From Bacilli bacterium (GTDB taxonomy: Bacteria; Bacillota_I; Bacilli_A; RFN20; CAG-826), in assembly GCA_017940265.1 (NCBI GenBank), contig JAGAYY010000050.1, forward strand, positions 1 to 64,000: a DNA stretch of 64,000 nucleotides, written 5' to 3'. The notes beneath the pieces were generated by a model that saw nothing but the letters and a program-made list of their open reading frames with translations, did not search any database and had not been told where the DNA came from. Shown here one piece after another: positions 1-8,414 of the stretch (its first letter is position 1; the number at the start of each line of letters is the position of its first letter). The position numbers and the translations under genes are program-made.

Positions 1-1
1 T

Positions 2-349
2 GATTCTAAATTAGCAAGAAACATATCTGATGTATCTTGGTCAAGATTTGTCTCTATGCTAATATATAAAGCTGATTGGTATGGTAGAAAAGTAATAAAA
101 GTTCCTTCTACTTATCCATCTAGCCAATTATGTCACGCATGTGGATATAAAAACTCGCTCACAAAGGACCTCGCTATTAGGAAATGGACTTGTCCTAAAT
201 GTGGGTCTATTCATGATAGAGATATAAACGCTGCGAAAAATATTCTAAGTAAGGGAATTGAAACACTTACAAAGGATGGGACACATCCGGATAGCTTGTT
301 TATGCTTGGCTCGTTAGAGTCATCGAGCAAGAAGCCCCCGCTTCTTTAA
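2..349 (+). CDS. tnpB: TnpB-type IS200/IS605 family accessory nuclease, C-terminal part
   Basis: The reading frame is open from the window edge, so this is the last 115 residues of a longer protein and the true start lies outside. Seen: a segment reading [11 protein letters not shown], a zinc-ribbon pair (CHACG, then CPKCG 22 residues on), and the terminal RuvC signature [11 protein letters not shown], whose Asp belongs to the nuclease site. These are hallmarks of the C-terminal third of TnpB/OrfB. TnpB proteins are RNA-guided nucleases carried by IS605/IS607-type elements; the guide overlaps the 3' end of tnpB. No tnpA is visible. The gene ends about 20 bases before the putative element end and 65 bases before the ABC exporter gene. 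Whether the N-terminal part is intact cannot be judged. Confidence 0.88.
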   Translation, partial: DSKLARNISDVSWSRFVSMLIYKADWYGRKVIKVPSTYPSSQLCHACGYKNSLTKDLAIRKWTCPKCGSIHDRDINAAKNILSKGIETLTKDGTHPDSLFMLGSLESSSKKPPLL

Positions 350-367
350 GTGGTGGGAGTATGTCAC
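325..367 (+). mobile_element. Right end of the IS605-type element with hairpin, likely 3' part of the guide RNA
   Basis: Immediately over and after the tnpB stop lies an imperfect hairpin: CCCCCGCTT at 335-343, loop CTTT, AAGTGGTGGG at 348-357 with one bulge. Ten bases later comes GTCAC at 363-367, which resembles the short cleavage tetramer at the right end of IS200/IS605 elements. By family knowledge this hairpin lies in both the right end and the 3' scaffold of the omega RNA. The exact boundary is inferred; the left end is outside the window. Confidence 0.5.
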
Positions 368-414
368 AAGCACAGATTCTTTGTTTGGAAATATGATATA
401 TTTATTGCAGTTAT

Positions 415-2055
415 ATGAGAAATAAAGAAACACTAAAGTTTATTACTAATAATATTAAAGGCAGTAAGAAGAAAATTCTTATCCTTTCAATCGTGCAAAC
501 ATTATTAGGTGTTTTAACAGTGGCGTTCTCTTTTATGCTTAAGCCTGTGATAAACGCTCTCGAAGATAAGAGCAATGATTTATTAATTAGAAATGTCATT
601 ATTCTTGCTTCCATCGCTGTTGTTCTTATCATCTTACAAATCTTTTATCGTTTATATTACGAAGTTAGTTATATCGATATTGAAAATAGACTTAAAAATA
701 ACTTATTTAAAACAATCTTAAATAAAGATTATCAAGAGATTAAAAATACACATGATGAAGAATGGATTCATAGATTAACAAGTGATACCGCAGTCGTGGC
801 TAATTCTATTCTTTCTATCTTGCCTTCATTATGTAGAATGGTGGTGCAACTAGTCTTAGCGCTCGCCGCTATCATTGTTTTATTCCCAGTCTTTGGTTTA
901 TCTTTATTACCATTTATCCTCTTAGTTATATTAATAACTTATTTTATGAGGAAACGCTTAAAAGCGTATCATCATTTAGCCCAAGAAAAAGATGGTAGGG
1001 CTAAAGTGTTCTTATCTGAATCTCTTCAAGGTTTAGCGATTGTCCACTCATTCGTAAAGGAAGATGTCTTTACTAAGAAGAATGAACAAAATTTAGAAGA
1101 ATATAAGAAAGCTAGATTAAAAAGAAATACATTTAATGTCCTTTGTTCTGTCGGCTTTATCGTGGTCTATTATGCTTTCTATATTCTCGCGATTATTTTC
1201 TGCGGACAAAAGATCATTAATGGTGATATGACTATTGGCTTCTTAAGTGCAATCGTCGCGTTATTATCTCAATTAACAGGTCCATTAGGTAATATCACTT
1301 CTATTATTCCTAAGTACTACTCTTTAATCGCTAGTGGTGAACGTTTAAGAATGGAAAATAATGTAGACGTCACTTATTTATCTAAAGTTGATATTGATAA
1401 CTTCTATAATGACGAATTCAAATCATTATCGATTAATAACATTTCTTATTCATATCTAGATAAATATGGTAATAAGGTAGAAGCCTTAAAGAACTTTAAT
1501 TTAAAGATTAACAAAAATGAGAAGATTTTAATCAAAGGTCATTCTGGTGGTGGCAAGTCCACTTTATTTAAGTTAATACTTTCTTTATTAACTCCTGAAG
1601 AAGGTCAAATATCTATTAATGAACAACCACTTAATAAAAGATATGAGAAATTATTTGCCTATGTTCCTCAAGATAACTTATTAATGGAAGGCACGATTAA
1701 AGAAGTTATTACTTTATTTGAAGATAATCCAAATGATGAATTATTTAATAAAGCCTTAGATATAAGTGAATCATCATCCTTTGTTAATGCTTTAGTGAAT
1801 AAGGGTGATACATATCTTAATGAAAAAGGTAGTGGCCTCTCCTTAGGGGAAATGGAAAGAATCGCCATTGCTAGAGCCATCTATAGTGATTCTCCAATAC
1901 TTCTTTTAGATGAATGCAGCGCTTCTTTAGACTCTAATACTGAAGCTAAAGTGATGTCTAATATCTTAAATATGCAAAATAAGACAATTATCTTAATCTC
2001 ACATCATAAATATGATGAGACACTATTTGATAAAGTGATAGATCTTGGTGAATAA
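415..2055 (+). CDS. ABC exporter, fused membrane and ATPase domains
   Basis: A 546-residue half-transporter. The first ~310 residues carry about six hydrophobic segments (first near residues 18-40 and 58-80). The ATPase domain follows, with Walker A GHSGGGKST near residue 375, signature LSLGE near 475 and Walker B LLLDE near 497. This order is typical of bacterial exporters acting as dimers. The next gene begins on the base after this stop, so the two are co-transcribed. An ABC exporter beside a PF14907-like nucleotidyltransferase is commonly seen in peptide (RiPP-like) clusters of Bacillota, so peptide export is a reasonable but unproven guess. No good Shine-Dalgarno precedes the ATG; a TATATT box ends 12 bases upstream, so the mRNA leader may be very short. 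The IS element ends less than 50 bases upstream. Confidence 0.85.
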   Translation: MRNKETLKFITNNIKGSKKKILILSIVQTLLGVLTVAFSFMLKPVINALEDKSNDLLIRNVIILASIAVVLIILQIFYRLYYEVSYIDIENRLKNNLFKTILNKDYQEIKNTHDEEWIHRLTSDTAVVANSILSILPSLCRMVVQLVLALAAIIVLFPVFGLSLLPFILLVILITYFMRKRLKAYHHLAQEKDGRAKVFLSESLQGLAIVHSFVKEDVFTKKNEQNLEEYKKARLKRNTFNVLCSVGFIVVYYAFYILAIIFCGQKIINGDMTIGFLSAIVALLSQLTGPLGNITSIIPKYYSLIASGERLRMENNVDVTYLSKVDIDNFYNDEFKSLSINNISYSYLDKYGNKVEALKNFNLKINKNEKILIKGHSGGGKSTLFKLILSLLTPEEGQISINEQPLNKRYEKLFAYVPQDNLLMEGTIKEVITLFEDNPNDELFNKALDISESSSFVNALVNKGDTYLNEKGSGLSLGEMERIAIARAIYSDSPILLLDECSASLDSNTEAKVMSNILNMQNKTIILISHHKYDETLFDKVIDLGE

Positions 2056-3195
2056 ATGGATAAAGAAACATATATCAAATATCTAAAAGACTATCTTCAT
2101 CTAATCTCCCTTTATCTAAATAAAAAGGAAGAGCCTTCTTTTAAGATTGATGAAAGTAATTTTAATATTTTTCTTAATCTATCTAAGAAGCATTCATTGA
2201 CCGCTTTATTTTATAAGGTGTGTAAAGACGTAAAAGTGGATATTAAAGAAGAATATCTAAAAGTATTAGAGCAATATTATTTTTCTAATGTGCAGAAGCA
2301 TGTCTTATTTGATAAAGAAAGAAAAGAACTGTTTGAATATTGTAATAAAAACAATATCATCCATCTTCCACTTAAAGGTATTCTTTTAAAACATTATTAT
2401 CCTGATCCATATACTAGAGAATTCGCAGATAACGATATTTGGTTTGCAAAAGACAAAGACGAATTAATTAAAAAGTTCTTTGTTGAGCGCGGCTATGAAG
2501 TAGAGCTATATAGGAAAAGTAATCATGACGTGTATTTAAAAAAGCCATGTTTAAACTTTGAAATGCATCGAGCCTTATTTGGTGAAACTGGTGATAACGA
2601 AAAGATTGTTAAATATTTTAAGCATCCAAATCTTAGATTAGTTAACCCATTAGCGGTAGAAGCCTATTTTCCATTAGATGACTTTTATGTCTATTTCACC
2701 GCACATTCTTATAAACATTTCCATAACGCAGGATGCGGTATTAGAACACTGATAGACTTTTATCTTTTCTTAAAGAAGAACACGGAAAATGAATTACTAA
2801 ACTTTAAGTACATTAATAAACAACTAGAAAAGATGGATCTAGTAGATTTCTCTAATCAAATATCCACTTTATCCACTAAAGTCTTTGATGAAAAAGAACT
2901 ATCTAATGAAGAAATGGAAACACTTTTATTTATCGCTAGCAGTGGTACCTATGGCACATTAGAAAATAGAGTCAATAAAGGTGTTAAAGAAAAAGGTAAA
3001 ACTAGATATTTCTTTTCTAGAATATTCCCTCCTTATAGATTCTATAAATCCGCTTATCCATGGGCATATAAAGTACCGATTTTAATTCCTATTGCTTGGT
3101 TATGTAGATTATTTAGAATTCTATTTAAAAACCCAAAAAGAGCGACATCTGAATTAAAGATGATATCTAAATCTAAAGAAGAGAAAGATAAGTAA
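2056..3195 (+). CDS. Nucleotidyltransferase-fold family protein (PF14907-like)
   Basis: 379 residues. The central part reads as the uncharacterised nucleotidyltransferase family: a segment HLPLKGILL followed by YTREFADNDIW, where the acidic pair would sit in the metal-binding D-x-D position, then a beta-rich region with NFEMHRALF. The family is known mostly from clusters with ABC transporters and peptide-modification genes; its substrate is not established. A basic, hydrophobic C-terminus near residues 325-365 (PWAYKVPILIPIAWLCRLF) could touch the membrane. It starts directly at the exporter's stop, so translation is likely coupled. Function in the cluster is unknown; the assignment rests on pattern recognition only. 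Confidence 0.7.
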   Translation: MDKETYIKYLKDYLHLISLYLNKKEEPSFKIDESNFNIFLNLSKKHSLTALFYKVCKDVKVDIKEEYLKVLEQYYFSNVQKHVLFDKERKELFEYCNKNNIIHLPLKGILLKHYYPDPYTREFADNDIWFAKDKDELIKKFFVERGYEVELYRKSNHDVYLKKPCLNFEMHRALFGETGDNEKIVKYFKHPNLRLVNPLAVEAYFPLDDFYVYFTAHSYKHFHNAGCGIRTLIDFYLFLKKNTENELLNFKYINKQLEKMDLVDFSNQISTLSTKVFDEKELSNEEMETLLFIASSGTYGTLENRVNKGVKEKGKTRYFFSRIFPPYRFYKSAYPWAYKVPILIPIAWLCRLFRILFKNPKRATSELKMISKSKEEKDK

Positions 3196-3207
3196 ATTTT
3201 TGATTTA

Positions 3208-3220
3208 GAACAAAATGTTC
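3208..3220. promoter_or_regulatory. Inverted repeat, possible operator of the XRE gene
   Basis: GAACA-AAA-TGTTC, followed 9 bases later by another GAACA at 3229. It lies in the short gap ahead of the XRE regulator and could be its own binding site. It is not a canonical Bacillus LexA box, which needs GAAC-N4-GTTC; here the spacing is five. Confidence 0.35.
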
Positions 3221-3277
3221 CAATAAAGAACAAAGAAATAATACACATAAGTGCTACACTGTGTTGAGAAAGAAAAT

Positions 3278-3868
3278 ATGGAATTCGCTGAAAAGCTCAA
3301 AACACTACGTAAAGACTCTGATTTAACCCAACAAGAAGTTGCGGATAAACTTTATATTTCTAGAAGCTTATACGCAAAATATGAAAGCGGGATTGCCGTT
3401 CCTAACAAGGATATTTTAGAAAAGATATCACTTTTATTTAATGTTAGTGTTAATGAACTTGTTTCGTACGAAGAAACAACTCTTATGGTTGTAGAAGAGC
3501 ACAATACTCGTGAAAAGCTGAAAAATATAACATTAATTACTAGCCTAGTTATTTGTGCTATTTTTATCATTTTCTACTTTATCCCTGTTTTCCAAGTCTA
3601 TAGTTACAAATATCCCGCTCCAGCAGGACAGCAACCTGAAAGAATAATGACTTTAATGTCTTCATTCTCCTTGTTAAATAGCAAGGGCGTACCTCTAGGT
3701 AATATTACTTTAGGATTTTGTGTTATTGAGATAGTTCTTTCGATTTTATGCCTAACCATTTTTAATAAAAGAAAGATTGTAGTGCGATACATAGCCTATA
3801 TCAATTTTGCATTAGTGGTGTTTCTAATTTTTATGACTGTTGCCTTCTCTTGTGGCTATTCATTTTAA
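3278..3868 (+). CDS. XRE-family regulator with three membrane segments
   Basis: 196 residues from the ATG at 3278, chosen over an in-frame GTG at 3251 because the protein then begins MEFAEKLKTLRKDSDLT, the normal first helix of an XRE domain, with an AG-rich stretch just upstream. Residues 1-65 form the Cro/CI-type helix-turn-helix (QQEVADKL, then SRSLYAKYESG). After a linker come three hydrophobic segments near residues 80-105, 135-158 and 166-188. This suggests a one-component membrane-tethered regulator. Its target is unknown; it sits between the exporter pair and the lipoprotein operon and could control either. Confidence 0.75.
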   Translation: MEFAEKLKTLRKDSDLTQQEVADKLYISRSLYAKYESGIAVPNKDILEKISLLFNVSVNELVSYEETTLMVVEEHNTREKLKNITLITSLVICAIFIIFYFIPVFQVYSYKYPAPAGQQPERIMTLMSSFSLLNSKGVPLGNITLGFCVIEIVLSILCLTIFNKRKIVVRYIAYINFALVVFLIFMTVAFSCGYSF

Positions 3869-3942
3869 ATAGAAAAAAATAGTAAAAAATCCCATTTTTT
3901 ATTCTGTTTTATCAGGATTGATTCAAAAAATTATCTTTTCTT

Positions 3943-3971
3943 TTAACATGTTTTTTTGTGCGTAGTATGAT
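3943..3971 (+). promoter_or_regulatory. Promoter of the lipoprotein operon
   Basis: TTAACA at 3943-3948 and TATGAT at 3966-3971, 17 bases apart, a good sigma-A-type match. It predicts a start of transcription near 3978, about 54 bases before the ATG. Confidence 0.55.
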
Positions 3972-3980
3972 TAGTGCTAT

Positions 3981-4010
3981 GAGTGCATACGTGCGTCTAT
4001 ACACGCACTC
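3981..4010 (+). promoter_or_regulatory. 5' leader hairpin of the lipoprotein operon
   Basis: Nested complementary arms: GAGTGC 3981-3986 with GCACTC 4005-4010, or GTGCGT 3991-3996 with ACGCAC 4003-4008. It would form at the very 5' end of the predicted transcript, a position often used to stabilise long mRNAs. Function is inferred. Confidence 0.4.
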
Positions 4011-4031
4011 ATTATTAGAAAGGAAATCATC

Positions 4032-7000
4032 ATGAAGAAATCTTTAAAAGCATTATTTCTTGTTGGATTAACGATCTCTATGGCGGTAGCCTGTGACTTC
4101 GGTGGTACTAGCAAGTCTTCTAGCAGTAATGCATCTTCAACGAGCTCTATTGAAAGCTCACAATCATCCCTTACATCATCTGACTCTACAACAAGTTCTT
4201 CAAGTAACTCATCTAGTAGTACTTCAAGCAATACTTCCGTTAGTAGTAGTTCATCCTCAAGCTCAAACTCTGTAGCTAGCAGCTCATCAAGCAGCAGTTC
4301 TAGTTCAGCCATCCCAGTCTTAACAGGTATTGAATTAAATACCAATAATGTTAAGAAAGTCTATAACTATGGTGAAACATTAGATCTTACCGGTTTAGTG
4401 GTCACTGCGAAGTATAGCAATAACAAAACCGAAGTAGTAACTGACTATGTTGCTAGACCCGCTAATGGCAGTAAGTTAGAACAAGTTGGTAAAACAACAG
4501 TTAACATTATTTATCAAAACTTCAATGAATCTTTTGAGGTTGAAGTTAACAAAGTTTTCACACGTATTTCTCTTAATACTGAAAACGTTAAGAAAACATA
4601 TAGTTATGGTGAAGCTTTAGACTTAACTGGCTTAGTGGTCACCGCTAACTATAATGATGGTTCACAAGAAAACGTTACCGAATATAGTGTGAACATCGCT
4701 AATGGAACAGTCTTAAAGACCATTGGTAAGACCACAATTGAAGTCGCTTATTTAGAAAGCAAAGCTTCATTTGATGTTGAAGTAAGCGCTCTTAAGGAAA
4801 CAGGTACTCTTGTGACTTTAGATTTAAGTGTTGCTTCGACATTTGAAAATAACGTTGCTTATAAGGAAGGTAATGGCACTGTTGAAGGTGGCGATTACGC
4901 TCCTAGATTTAAATTAACAAAGGTCAGTGCCGCTGAAGGCTCTATGACCATTGTTAATAACAGAACCAGATTAATGGCAGGAGATACCATTGAGAACGTT
5001 GCCTCTTTAGGTGGTGTCACCAAGATTAGAGTCAACGGTGGTAATGGTAACTTCAAACTCTATGCTGGTTATACACAAACTGAAATGTATGAATTCTTAA
5101 CTGCGGAATCTGAAAGTGGTGATCGTATTTATGAAAATATTCCAAATTTGAATTACTTCAAGTTTGTTGGTAAATACGATAACTGGCCAGCCGATATCTC
5201 CTCTATTGAATTCACATATACAAGAAATGAAAATCACGAATTAGTGGATGGTATTGAAACACCTATCAATACATTAACCGTTAATGAAGGTGAATATGTT
5301 AAAGGTGATAAGACCTTAACGGTCAATGGAAGAACCGTTACTCTTAACGATAATACATATACATATACTGGCATTTTCTATAACGACGCTCTTCTTTATG
5401 TTAACGACAATGGTGGTTTATTAGTGAAATACACCAGTGACACCGCAGTTGTTGTTAGAGACACTAACGATGCTTATTCATCATTATCTGGTGAATACAC
5501 CAAAGTCATCGGTGCTACTGAAATTAAGCTATATGTTAATGGTGAAGAAGTAAGCGCTAATACAAAAGATACAAGAGCCACTATGGAAGTTGGTGATGCA
5601 TTCACCTTCTCTGCCACATGTAACGCTGTTCCAAGTGAAACACCAGTTATCAAATATACTGATGAGACTTATACTGAAGAATACAATCCATTTTCAGGAA
5701 CATATCATTTTGATGATCCAATACCAGTGTATGATGCCATCTCAGGAGAAGAAGACGATCTTTCTTTATTAAGAATAGAAGTCTCATACGATTCTGAATC
5801 TCTTTTTTACACCTTACGTTTTCAAAGTGAATCAAACTCAATTATGCCTGCTATTCCTTGGGCAGAAGTTCAAACAACCACTGCGACAGAAGATGCCACA
5901 AAACTAGTCTTCCAAGTTACCGAAGAATTAACAGTCACTATTGATTCAGAAACAGAAACACTTGCAATTGGCTATTATGATTTAGAAAACTATGAATTCT
6001 GGATTGAAGGCTCTATAAAATATCAACTTAAGTCAAGTATTCAAAGAACCGCTACCTATTCAAATGGTACAGTAACAGCTTTATTAAACGGTGACTTCTA
6101 TTTAACTGCTACCGCTAGTAATGGTCTAGAAGCTAAATATTATGTAAAAGTTAATACATATTATAGTGCCATAATCACTAGCCCTGCATTTGATACTGAA
6201 GTTGCTTTAAAAGAAGGCGATACATATCAAATCAACGCCACTCTTGATCCAAATGCTACCCGTAAATGGTTAACATATGAATCAAGTAATACAAATGTCC
6301 TTACTGTTAGTGAAACAGGCTTAGTTACTGCGATTAAAGAAGGTAATGCTAATGTCTTTATTAGAAGTGCTGATGACAACATTAGAATGAAATTCACTGT
6401 TGAAAAAGGCACACCAAAGATTACAGTTACTACTTATTCATTTGACGATGATAATGGTGATGCCCACACCTTAGTGGTCAAAGAAGGTATCTCTGCTACT
6501 ATTGATGATGCCTATAGCTTCACATATAGCAATGGTCTTTATATCTATGATGCTGATGAAAACGTCATGTTTGAAGTCAGAGTATCTGGTAGCCAAGCCT
6601 ATCTAGAATACATCGATGAAGAAATGGTGTTATTTGGTTACGATAATGTAATCACTGTCTTCAGTGACTCCATCTATTTAACATTTGTTTCTAGTGAACA
6701 AGTTGAACAAGGCGGAGAACAAGGCCAAGTTGGAGAACAAGGCCAAGGTGGCGAACAAGGCCAAGGTTGGGAACAACAACAAGACGTTGTTAAAAACTAT
6801 ACCTTTATGGATGATGATGCTACTGAACACACTTTAGCGGTCACCGAAGGTAAAGAAGCCACTCTTGATGACACATACCATTTCACATTCACAAATGGTC
6901 ATTATTACTACGATAATGACGATACATGCTACTTCGATATTAGACATTCTGGTGCTGACTTATTAGATTACTATGGCGCAAATATGGCCTTCTTTATGGA

Positions 7001-7055
7001 TGGACTTGCGTCATTCTATACTGATGAAGGCACAGTTGACTTAATCGAAGCCTAA
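4032..7055 (+). CDS. Large surface lipoprotein with Ser-rich stalk and Ig-like modules
   Basis: 1007 residues. Signal peptide with lipobox-like AVAC (Cys21), then a Ser/Thr/Asn spacer to about residue 95. Two tandem ~75-residue Ig-like modules follow (residues about 97-172 and 175-250), both with the signature (Y/S)YGE.LDLTGLVVTA.Y. A Big_2-like domain lies near residues 720-795 (SSNTNVLTVSETGLVTAIKEG). The C-terminus has two copies of an ~85-residue module (about 799-885 and 921-1006, both with FxDDxxxxHTLxVxEG), separated by a Gln/Gly/Glu repeat (EQGQ units, about 892-917). It is exported and lipid-anchored; an adhesin or glycan-binding role is possible but unproven. First gene of a four-lipoprotein operon; good Shine-Dalgarno (AAAGGAAA). 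Confidence 0.8.
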   Translation: MKKSLKALFLVGLTISMAVACDFGGTSKSSSSNASSTSSIESSQSSLTSSDSTTSSSSNSSSSTSSNTSVSSSSSSSSNSVASSSSSSSSSSAIPVLTGIELNTNNVKKVYNYGETLDLTGLVVTAKYSNNKTEVVTDYVARPANGSKLEQVGKTTVNIIYQNFNESFEVEVNKVFTRISLNTENVKKTYSYGEALDLTGLVVTANYNDGSQENVTEYSVNIANGTVLKTIGKTTIEVAYLESKASFDVEVSALKETGTLVTLDLSVASTFENNVAYKEGNGTVEGGDYAPRFKLTKVSAAEGSMTIVNNRTRLMAGDTIENVASLGGVTKIRVNGGNGNFKLYAGYTQTEMYEFLTAESESGDRIYENIPNLNYFKFVGKYDNWPADISSIEFTYTRNENHELVDGIETPINTLTVNEGEYVKGDKTLTVNGRTVTLNDNTYTYTGIFYNDALLYVNDNGGLLVKYTSDTAVVVRDTNDAYSSLSGEYTKVIGATEIKLYVNGEEVSANTKDTRATMEVGDAFTFSATCNAVPSETPVIKYTDETYTEEYNPFSGTYHFDDPIPVYDAISGEEDDLSLLRIEVSYDSESLFYTLRFQSESNSIMPAIPWAEVQTTTATEDATKLVFQVTEELTVTIDSETETLAIGYYDLENYEFWIEGSIKYQLKSSIQRTATYSNGTVTALLNGDFYLTATASNGLEAKYYVKVNTYYSAIITSPAFDTEVALKEGDTYQINATLDPNATRKWLTYESSNTNVLTVSETGLVTAIKEGNANVFIRSADDNIRMKFTVEKGTPKITVTTYSFDDDNGDAHTLVVKEGISATIDDAYSFTYSNGLYIYDADENVMFEVRVSGSQAYLEYIDEEMVLFGYDNVITVFSDSIYLTFVSSEQVEQGGEQGQVGEQGQGGEQGQGWEQQQDVVKNYTFMDDDATEHTLAVTEGKEATLDDTYHFTFTNGHYYYDNDDTCYFDIRHSGADLLDYYGANMAFFMDGLASFYTDEGTVDLIEA

Positions 7056-7086
7056 TACTTGTAGCAAATAGAAAGAAAGAAATACA

Positions 7087-8397
7087 ATGAAAAAACATTT
7101 CGCAATATTGACTGCGACATTGTTAGCGGTATCTCTCAGTGCTTGTAACGGAAATAGTTCAAGCACTGGGGGTAATACCTCTTCTACTTCTGATATAACA
7201 ACTTCTTCAAGTGTTATTGAAAGTAGCAGCAGTGATGAAGTAACAAGCAGTTCTTCTATTAACAGTGTTAGTAGTTCTTCTTCATCTATCTCCTCATCTA
7301 GTAGTAGTTCATCCACAAGTAGTGTGGAAACACCAAAAGAAGTGAAGATTGGTGAAGTATATACATCAAATTATTGGGACTTAACCATTAAGAATATGAC
7401 CAAGACTGTTCTTGGTGACTTATGGGAGAAGGTTCCTGAATTTACCGCGACTAGATATGAAGCGGTGATGGGTTATGCTGAGCAAAACGCTCCATTAACC
7501 ATTCAAATTACCTGCTATGGCGCGAACGCGAGTAGTGCGGTACGCCTTTATAAAGAAAGAATGGAAGCCCTTGGTTATTATTTCTCAGCGGAAAATAACT
7601 ATGGCTACCAAATGGTGGATTATTATAGTGATCTATTCCTTGCCTATTCTTTAGTGACTGAAAATACCGAAGTACCATATTTCGTTATTCAATCTAACGT
7701 TCAACAAACTAGAGAAGTAGCGTGGAATAGTGTCATCGTTGATTTATATACTGATATTACAGGTGTTCCTGCTTGTCCTGCGGAAAGTTATTCCACTAAC
7801 TATGATAATAGCAAAGACACATTAACGGTCTTTGCCTTATTCGTTGATAAGAACACAGTGATGTCTAACTATATCAACGAACTATATAAAGTGGGCTTTA
7901 CTGTTAAGAGTACTGACCAATATGGAGTAACCACTCTTATTGATGAAAGTGGTTATCTCACTGTGCAGTTATATCTCACTTATGGTGATTATGACTGTGA
8001 TGCCTTATATATCAATTTTGTGAATATTTGGCCAAGTGTGCCAATTGCCTCATTCACTAACTTAGCCCAATTCCCAAGACTAACAAGTGACACCGCTTTA
8101 TATGATGGTTATACATATATTGATCCAGTTGGTAATAACAACGAAAAAGATTTCACATTATGTATTTACTATAAGAGTGCATCCACGACTGATTATGAAA
8201 ACTATGTTAGTAGTGTCATTAACTTAGGATTCACTAAGGGAGAAGTAGAAACAACTGAGACGGGTATCATTTCTACATATTTAACCGCTCATGTCCCTTT
8301 TAGTGAAACTGAAGTCCTTAATGTCACTGTTAGAGTTTTATATCAATTATCTTCAAATATGATTTGCATTGTCTTTTATCAAGCAAATGCAATGTAA
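7087..8397 (+). CDS. Surface lipoprotein with Ser-rich stalk, unknown function
   Basis: 436 residues. Lipoprotein signal peptide ending LSAC (Cys20), then a Ser-dominated spacer to about residue 78. The rest is a soluble alpha/beta region without a domain I recognise, rich in aromatic residues. It may contain repeats of one fold: stretches with VRLYKERMEALGYYF, YINELYKVGFTV and ENYVSSVINLGF look like the same helix-turn-strand pattern used three times. It lies 31 bases after the previous gene and 17 before the next, so it belongs to the same operon. Confidence 0.72.
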   Translation: MKKHFAILTATLLAVSLSACNGNSSSTGGNTSSTSDITTSSSVIESSSSDEVTSSSSINSVSSSSSSISSSSSSSSTSSVETPKEVKIGEVYTSNYWDLTIKNMTKTVLGDLWEKVPEFTATRYEAVMGYAEQNAPLTIQITCYGANASSAVRLYKERMEALGYYFSAENNYGYQMVDYYSDLFLAYSLVTENTEVPYFVIQSNVQQTREVAWNSVIVDLYTDITGVPACPAESYSTNYDNSKDTLTVFALFVDKNTVMSNYINELYKVGFTVKSTDQYGVTTLIDESGYLTVQLYLTYGDYDCDALYINFVNIWPSVPIASFTNLAQFPRLTSDTALYDGYTYIDPVGNNNEKDFTLCIYYKSASTTDYENYVSSVINLGFTKGEVETTETGIISTYLTAHVPFSETEVLNVTVRVLYQLSSNMICIVFYQANAM

Positions 8398-8414
8398 TAG
8401 GAGTTCCAACATAT

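Noticed and set aside
3208-3220. LexA (SOS) box before the XRE gene
   Set aside because: Spacing between GAAC and GTTC is five bases rather than four, and no SOS gene follows.
4100-4310. Long minus-strand Leu/Glu-rich frames opposite the serine stalks (also near 7100, 10950, 36500)
   Set aside because: They are the mirror of Ser codon repeats: no ribosome site, low complexity, and they lie opposite clearly coding genes.
8364-8414. Upstream ATG for the 800-residue lipoprotein
   Set aside because: It overlaps the preceding gene, lacks a ribosome site and would place charged residues ahead of the lipoprotein signal.
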